From Verrucomicrobiales bacterium (GTDB lineage Bacteria; Verrucomicrobiota; Verrucomicrobiia; Limisphaerales; JAQGOV01): 37,861 nucleotides of DNA. Below, one piece after another: positions 34,801 through 37,861 of the stretch. Both the position numbers and the translations under genes were made by a program. Within the stretch, counting starts at the first letter, position 1, and each line of letters starts with the position of its first letter. The notes under the pieces are model-generated. The model worked only from the letters and a program-made list of their open reading frames with translations. It was not told where the DNA came from and ran no database searches. The stretch is taken from contig JAQGOV010000461.1 of the NCBI GenBank assembly GCA_028293425.1, positions 1-37,861 of the forward strand, given 5' to 3'.

Positions 34801-35096
34801 TTGACCGAGTTCCGCTGTTCGATGGCGATGGCGGGCGGAATGCCCTCAATTCGATCCACCTGGGGTTTGTCCATGCGGTCGAAAAATTGCCGGGCATACG
34901 GCGAAAACGTTTCGATGTAGCGGCGCTGGCCTTCGGCGAAAAGGGTATCAAATGCGAGCGAGCTTTTTCCCGAGCCGCTCAATCCTGTAATAACAATGAG
35001 TTTCCGGAGTGGGAGATCCAGGTCGAAGTTCTTCAGGTTATTATGCCTCACTCCACGTAAACGAATAGCAGGAGGACGGGCAGAGCTCTTAGTCAT
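31878..35096 (-). CDS. UvrA-like excinuclease ATPase (second, enlarged paralogue)
   Basis: A 1072-residue UvrA paralogue: Walker A GLSGSGKSSLAFDTLF and GVSGSGKTTLAREI, signatures RSLSGGETERVNL and NTLSGGESQRLKL, and Walker B LDEPSVGLHPRD and FDEPTTGLHFED. Zinc modules are CAAC...CPTC and CERC...CPDC. A region corresponding to the UvrB-binding domain is present but diverged. It is over 100 residues longer than usual UvrA. Extra pieces include a Gly/Asn/Arg-rich segment in the first lobe (GGGSHTNGNGRGRPNLRKGS), an acidic linker in the second half (ESGSEEEEAEAG) and a basic SKSRKK insert. ATG 35096 (MTKSSARPPAIRLRG) is preferred to the track start at 35150. It is first in a three-gene unit. No TGTTC-N4-GAACA LexA-type box was seen upstream. 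Confidence 0.9.
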   Translation of the reverse strand: MTKSSARPPAIRLRGVRHNNLKNFDLDLPLRKLIVITGLSGSGKSSLAFDTLFAEGQRRYIETFSPYARQFFDRMDKPQVDRIEGIPPAIAIEQRNSVKTTRSTVGTMTELCEYMKLLWPHLAGLYCRGCGELVQKDSPRLVWDSLRGKPAGIEAQVNGGGSHTNGNGRGRPNLRKGSSNRLAGLQAEEPLILAEALVPYKAEPSAEEVLITFELPLSEKLSVQESLALLARQGYQRLLINSEIVRVEEAGQLLQKFSAKSLVVVQDRVKLTENIRARFCEACEQAYHFGKGKITVFSITAAPGQPAAKIGNPRFFSNHFHCAACDIQYREPASALFSFNHPVGACPTCRGFGRTITINYNLALPDRSKTLAGGAVRPWQTGQGAESQADLLRACRHHEVPTNVPFEKLSPKWQDWVINGEPDYGKDEEHQWPRAWYGIKGYFRWLESKAYKMHVRVLLSRYRSYTTCAACAGNRLQPDALLFKVKDAQGHLMTLAQFYQLPVERALEFIQHVATKHSSKPSDPVGLALSEVRTRLGYLVDVGLGYLTLDRPTRSLSGGETERVNLTTCLGTRLVNTLYVLDEPSVGLHPRDTARLVRILENLRDHGNTVVVVEHEASVMRAADQIVDIGPGQGEAGGQIVFQGPYKELTKCRVSLTGQYLSGAKSIEIPERRPVDDSTPRLTVSGASLHNLKDLTVQIPLNRFVCLTGVSGSGKTTLAREIILPCLEGKLKTQASQAAARNGADADEAESGSEEEEAEAGTASIAGCEKLGRIVLVDQSPLGKTPRSNPVVYIGAFDDVRELFAQTELARQLGLSASAFSFNSTQGQCERCRGAGFEKIEMQFLSDVFIRCPDCNGRRYRPHILEVKIVAGTTAANGSKSRKKLSGTSVREWSIADLLDATVNEAIEGLLSFFHLPCGRRALQSLKLLQEVGLGYLRLGQPINTLSGGESQRLKLVSYLAEFAKAEAEQAKPTLFVFDEPTTGLHFEDVRILLKAFHRLVDSGHSLLVVEHNLDVIRSGDWVIDLGPEAGERGGDIVVQGPPEAVAECEESHTGQALQQAFGKRLAASHTK

Positions 35097-35230
35097 GCGT
35101 GCGTGAATGTAGCGGCGGAGATCCCGCTGAGCAAGGGGCGGACCCCTCACTTTTTTGCAAATGGCTGCGCAAACAGTGGAGATCGAGTCCTTCCTTGTCG
35201 CCCGATCAGTTTCTGTTAGGCTGGCGCTGC

Positions 35231-36289
35231 ATGTTTCGATCGAGCGTAACCGTGTGTGTGCTTTTGCTCTGCGCCTGGCCTTCGCTGGCCGCCCAGAAAG
35301 TCTTTGATTTCGGCGATTACAAACAAAATGAGGTTCCGGCGGGCTTTAAAAGCACCGTTTTAGGCGCCGGCAAACCCGGGGAATGGAAAATCCTGTTGGA
35401 TGACGCTCCAACCCCGTTCGAGCCCGTATCGCCCAAAGCTGTTTCCATCAACAAACGGCGCGTGCTCGCCCAGGTTGCGCGGGAGAAGCTCGATGAGCAT
35501 TATCCGCTGTTTATTTACCAGGAGGAGGATTTCGAGGATTTTGTCGTCACCACCCAATTCAAAATGGTGGAAGGCGAGCAGGAACAGATGGCCGGAATCG
35601 CCTTCCGCATCCAGGACGAGCGAAATTTTTTCTATGTGCGAGCCAGTGCCCTGGGGAAATCCATCGCATTCTTCCCGGTGGTCAGCGGAGTATTACAGAA
35701 TCCGGTGCTGGTGAAATACGATTTTGAAAAGGGGAAGTGGTACGAGCTGCTGATTGAATGCAAAGCCGCAAAAATTCGGGTCCAGGTAGACGGGAAGGAC
35801 GTGTTTCCTTTATTTGAAAATCACTCATTCCGCGGTGGCAAAATAGGGTTCTGGACAAAGTCCGACTCGGTGAGTTACTTCGCCGACACCAAAATTACCT
35901 ATACACCGAAGGAAGTATTCGCTCAAAAGCTTGTAAATGAGGCGATCAAGAACTATCCACGGCTCCTTGCACTGAAAATGTTCGCTGTACCCGTCGGAAA
36001 AACGAATGTGCAGATGGTGGCCAGCCTTGACCCCAAAGAAATCGGCTCGCCCGCGAGCGACGCCGAGAAGGACACCATTGCCCGCGGCCTAATTTATTAC
36101 GGCAAAGGCAAGGACAAGGTTGTTATTACGCTGCCGCTCCATGACAGCAATGGGGAATCGGTAGCGGCGGTGGAACTTCACATGAAGTCTTTTCCTGGTC
36201 AGACGGAAAAAAATGCCTTGGTCCGAGCGTTGCCGATCGTCAAGGACATGGAAAAGAGAGTTCAGTCCCTGGCGGATCTCACTCAATAG
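35231..36289 (+). CDS. Secreted protein with LamG/DUF1080-like domain
   Basis: The 352-residue protein has a signal peptide (SSVTVCVLLLCAWPSLAA). Residues ~30-240 form a jelly-roll-like unit: FVVTTQFKMVEGEQEQMAGI AFRIQDERNFFYVR, GKWYELLIECKAAKIRVQVD and GGKIGFWTKSDSVSYFAD. This strand pattern is typical of the concanavalin-like fold of DUF1080 and LamG proteins, often sugar-binding. The C-terminal ~110 residues (FAVPVGKTNVQMVASLDPKE, VVITLPLHDSNGESVAAVEL) look like a separate sensor-like alpha/beta domain. The track ORF starts at 35099; ATG 35231 is chosen for the signal peptide. It diverges from the uvrA unit. Function unknown; probably envelope or periplasm. Confidence 0.72.
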   Translation: MFRSSVTVCVLLLCAWPSLAAQKVFDFGDYKQNEVPAGFKSTVLGAGKPGEWKILLDDAPTPFEPVSPKAVSINKRRVLAQVAREKLDEHYPLFIYQEEDFEDFVVTTQFKMVEGEQEQMAGIAFRIQDERNFFYVRASALGKSIAFFPVVSGVLQNPVLVKYDFEKGKWYELLIECKAAKIRVQVDGKDVFPLFENHSFRGGKIGFWTKSDSVSYFADTKITYTPKEVFAQKLVNEAIKNYPRLLALKMFAVPVGKTNVQMVASLDPKEIGSPASDAEKDTIARGLIYYGKGKDKVVITLPLHDSNGESVAAVELHMKSFPGQTEKNALVRALPIVKDMEKRVQSLADLTQ

Positions 36290-36544
36290 TTCCTCAGCCG
36301 GTTCGCCTCTCGTGATGGTTTGCAGAGCGGGTAGGCTAGCTCAAGGACCTCTGGATAAGATCGAATGATGCGCCAACTCAATGAGTTGCAAACTATTTGA
36401 AACTGACCGGGTGCACTGTTGAGCAGCGCGGGCCCCCGCAGCGCCGCTCAATCAATCAAAACTTCACCTCAGCTTCTTCAGCAAAAGTAGAACAATTTTT
36501 CCGTAGCATTAGATTTGGGCCGAAAGTTGCTAAATTCGGTTTCC
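36290..36544 (+). other. 255-base gap with two hairpins
   Basis: No ORF is convincing. CAACTC-aat-GAGTTG (36373-36387) and TTGAGC-a-GCGC ... GCGC-c-GCTCAA (36419-36451) are dyads; the second is GC-rich and stable but lacks a T tract on either strand, so its role as terminator is doubtful. Confidence 0.4.
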
Positions 36545-37084
36545 ATGAAGAGAGCAGTCTTTATTGAACGGGATGCGATCCTAAATGAAGTTCGCGTGGG
36601 ACCAAAGCAACAAGTACCGCCCCTGACCCTGGAAGAGTTCAAGATCAACAAGGCCGCGGAGCCGGTGTTGCAGAAACTGAAAATCGCTGGTTTCGTTCTG
36701 ATCGCTACCACCCATCAACCTGGGCTTTCACGAGGCTACCAATCAAGGCGAGAGCTGGATCGCATGCACGACCTGCTGCGCCGGACTTTACCCCTCGACG
36801 ATATCATGCTGTGCCCTCATGACGAAGACGACCATTGTCCCTGCCGGCACCCGCGTCCAGGTCTAATGATTGAGGCTGCGTTTAAGTGGCAACTGAACCT
36901 CGATCATTCATTTGTGATTAGCGACAAATGGCAAGATGCCGAAGCCGCCCGTACGTCCGGATGCACCTCTGTGCAGTTAAAATCTCCCTGGAATGGCCAA
37001 GTACACCACGATTTTATTCTCCCCGACCTCGAGACTATCGTGGAGAAAATACTCCGTCTAAAACAGCAGGTCGAAGTACTTTAA
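36545..37084 (+). CDS. HAD-IIIA phosphatase-like protein (GmhB fold) with Asp-to-Glu at the nucleophile
   Basis: The 179-residue protein aligns by motif with D-glycero-D-manno-heptose-1,7-bisphosphate phosphatase (GmhB) and histidinol-phosphatases. Motif I should read FLDRDG; here it is FIERDAIL, so the nucleophile position (residue 8) is Glu while the second Asp (10) remains. Motif II is IATTHQPGLSRG. The zinc-loop residues Cys-x-His ... Cys-x-Cys are kept (CPHDEDDHCPCRHPRPG), but the usual CRKPKPG has lost one Lys. Motif III is ISDKWQDAEAA. Loss of the nucleophile suggests a non-catalytic or altered role. The track starts ten codons earlier; ATG 36545 fits the family. Its stop overlaps that of the convergent DUF481 gene. 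Confidence 0.82.
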   Translation: MKRAVFIERDAILNEVRVGPKQQVPPLTLEEFKINKAAEPVLQKLKIAGFVLIATTHQPGLSRGYQSRRELDRMHDLLRRTLPLDDIMLCPHDEDDHCPCRHPRPGLMIEAAFKWQLNLDHSFVISDKWQDAEAARTSGCTSVQLKSPWNGQVHHDFILPDLETIVEKILRLKQQVEVL

Positions 37085-37861
37085 AACTTAATTCCAATCG
37101 AGGAACGGACCTGCAAGTCGTTCTGGGCAACACCACTTGCAGGCCGGCTTTCAAAAAGGTCCAGCACGGTTAGAACGAAGGAAAAGTTGCTCGCGAAGGT
37201 ATATCTGACATTTGATTCAAAACGTAATTTGTATTCGCTAAACTTTTCCACTCGAGTCAGGTATTCAAACTTTTCATCCCAGGAAAGCCTTCGAGTCACC
37301 TGCCAGGTAGTGTTCTCCGCCAACCGGTAAAAAAATAGGTCCGGGCGAGTATCATCGCTCAAATGCTGAGACTGATAATCCACACCGGCTTCCAGGTTGA
37401 AAACAAAATTGGTTCGCTTGAACAAGTGGTAACCGACACCTGGCCCAATTTCGAAGCGTCGATCGATTTTTCGAATTCGGTCATAGCCGATGGTCGCCAG
37501 GCTATAAACGTACCACCTGCCAGTTAGGTCATAATCCACCTTGGAGGAGCCATCCATTCGATTGGCAGAGGTGATGCCCTCAGTCCGGCCGTAGGCAAAA
37601 TCGTACTCGAGAACGTGACGAAACCGGTCCTTGCCATAGGTAACCTTGGCGTGACCGGTGTAATTCTGGTGTTTGCGTTCACTCAGACCAAAATCCAAGC
37701 CGAGCAGGACATCAATAGCCCAATGTTTGAGCGCGGCCGGTTTGGACCCCGGCGCACTTGCTGCCGCGAGGGCAGCCGCTGTGGGAGTCAACTGATTGGT
37801 TCCCTTCCCGGCAGTGGGCGCAGCTTGCGAAGCAGTTGCCGGAGCATTGGTGGCGGGGATC
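37081..37861 (-). CDS. DUF481-type outer-membrane beta-barrel protein, partial (N-terminus beyond right edge)
   Basis: Alternating aromatic/polar strands run through the C-terminal ~200 residues (HWAIDVLLGLDFGLSERKHQ, RWYVYSLATIGYDRIRKIDR, FEIGPGVGYHLFKRTNFVFN, DLQVRSSIGIKF end), as in YdiY-like DUF481 proteins. The 'M' in the track at 37791 is only a TTG. The frame is open to the window edge through an Ala/Pro/Thr-rich linker (IPATNAPATASQAAPTAGKG), so the true start and any signal peptide lie outside. The terminal Phe is typical of outer-membrane barrels. Stop codons of this and the HAD gene overlap in TTTAAA. Confidence 0.82.
   Translation of the reverse strand, partial: IPATNAPATASQAAPTAGKGTNQLTPTAAALAAASAPGSKPAALKHWAIDVLLGLDFGLSERKHQNYTGHAKVTYGKDRFRHVLEYDFAYGRTEGITSANRMDGSSKVDYDLTGRWYVYSLATIGYDRIRKIDRRFEIGPGVGYHLFKRTNFVFNLEAGVDYQSQHLSDDTRPDLFFYRLAENTTWQVTRRLSWDEKFEYLTRVEKFSEYKLRFESNVRYTFASNFSFVLTVLDLFESRPASGVAQNDLQVRSSIGIKF

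Noticed and set aside
35097-35230. LexA-type operator upstream of the uvrA unit
   Set aside because: No TGTTC-N4-GAACA or similar dyad in the 134-base divergent gap.
36419-36451. GC-rich hairpin as intrinsic terminator of the secreted-protein gene
   Set aside because: Stable stem but no T tract on either strand and about 130 bases from the stop; left as a dyad of unknown role.

Overview
The window reads as a mid-chromosome segment of a Verrucomicrobiota bacterium, most likely a soil or freshwater member of the Pedosphaera/Limisphaerales type. The main clues are a giant secreted protein with the PVC-type C-terminal haem domain (CxxCH), a FucP-like MFS carrier with a long loop before its last helix, tandem uvrA paralogues, a surA-pdxA pair, and many genes without a clear Shine-Dalgarno sequence. 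I could not run a database search, so the taxon is inference. No insertion sequence, CRISPR array, tRNA or rRNA was seen. The region looks like stable core and lineage-specific chromosome, not an island.

Layout. 1-1074 (-): 5' part of a DUF2339 multi-spanning membrane protein, cut by the left edge. 1200-4815 (+): a small SD-led ORF, then nusB, a PHP phosphoesterase, ftsY and ribD, a housekeeping cluster. 5090-9503 (+): a moxR / DUF58 / transglutaminase operon, closed by a perfect 16-bp hairpin shared with the convergent MFS gene. 9580-14955 (-): MFS carrier and the 1170-residue PVC haem protein, divergent from an amidohydrolase (15049-16089, +). 16090-16573 has no protein gene but holds several dyads, including a candidate structured RNA on the minus strand with a minus-oriented terminator. 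16574-18421 (+): PII protein and glutamine synthetase, ended by a UUCG-loop terminator. 18855-20228 (+): dnaA, without an obvious DnaA-box cluster in front. 20430-25002 (+): ABC ATPase, a secreted unknown, an alpha/beta hydrolase overlapping an aminotransferase, and an unknown 255-residue protein.

25009-35096 is all minus strand: nrdR with a coupled unknown gene and hinT; surA and pdxA; and a tight uvrA paralogue / uvrA / Uma2-nuclease operon. 35231-37084 (+): a secreted two-part protein and a HAD phosphatase-like protein whose nucleophile Asp is replaced by Glu. The right edge holds the 3' part of a DUF481 outer-membrane protein (-), whose stop overlaps that of the HAD gene.

Functional themes are transcription and SRP targeting (nusB, ftsY), cofactor synthesis (ribD, pdxA), nitrogen control (PII, glnA), replication initiation and dNTP control (dnaA, nrdR), DNA repair (two UvrAs plus a PD-(D/E)XK nuclease) and envelope functions. 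The items most worth following are the minus-strand RNA candidate upstream of the PII gene, the UvrA-UvrA-Uma2 operon, the HAD protein lacking its nucleophile, the nrdR leader dyad with its coupled ORF, and two small ORFs carrying the strongest SD sequences seen.
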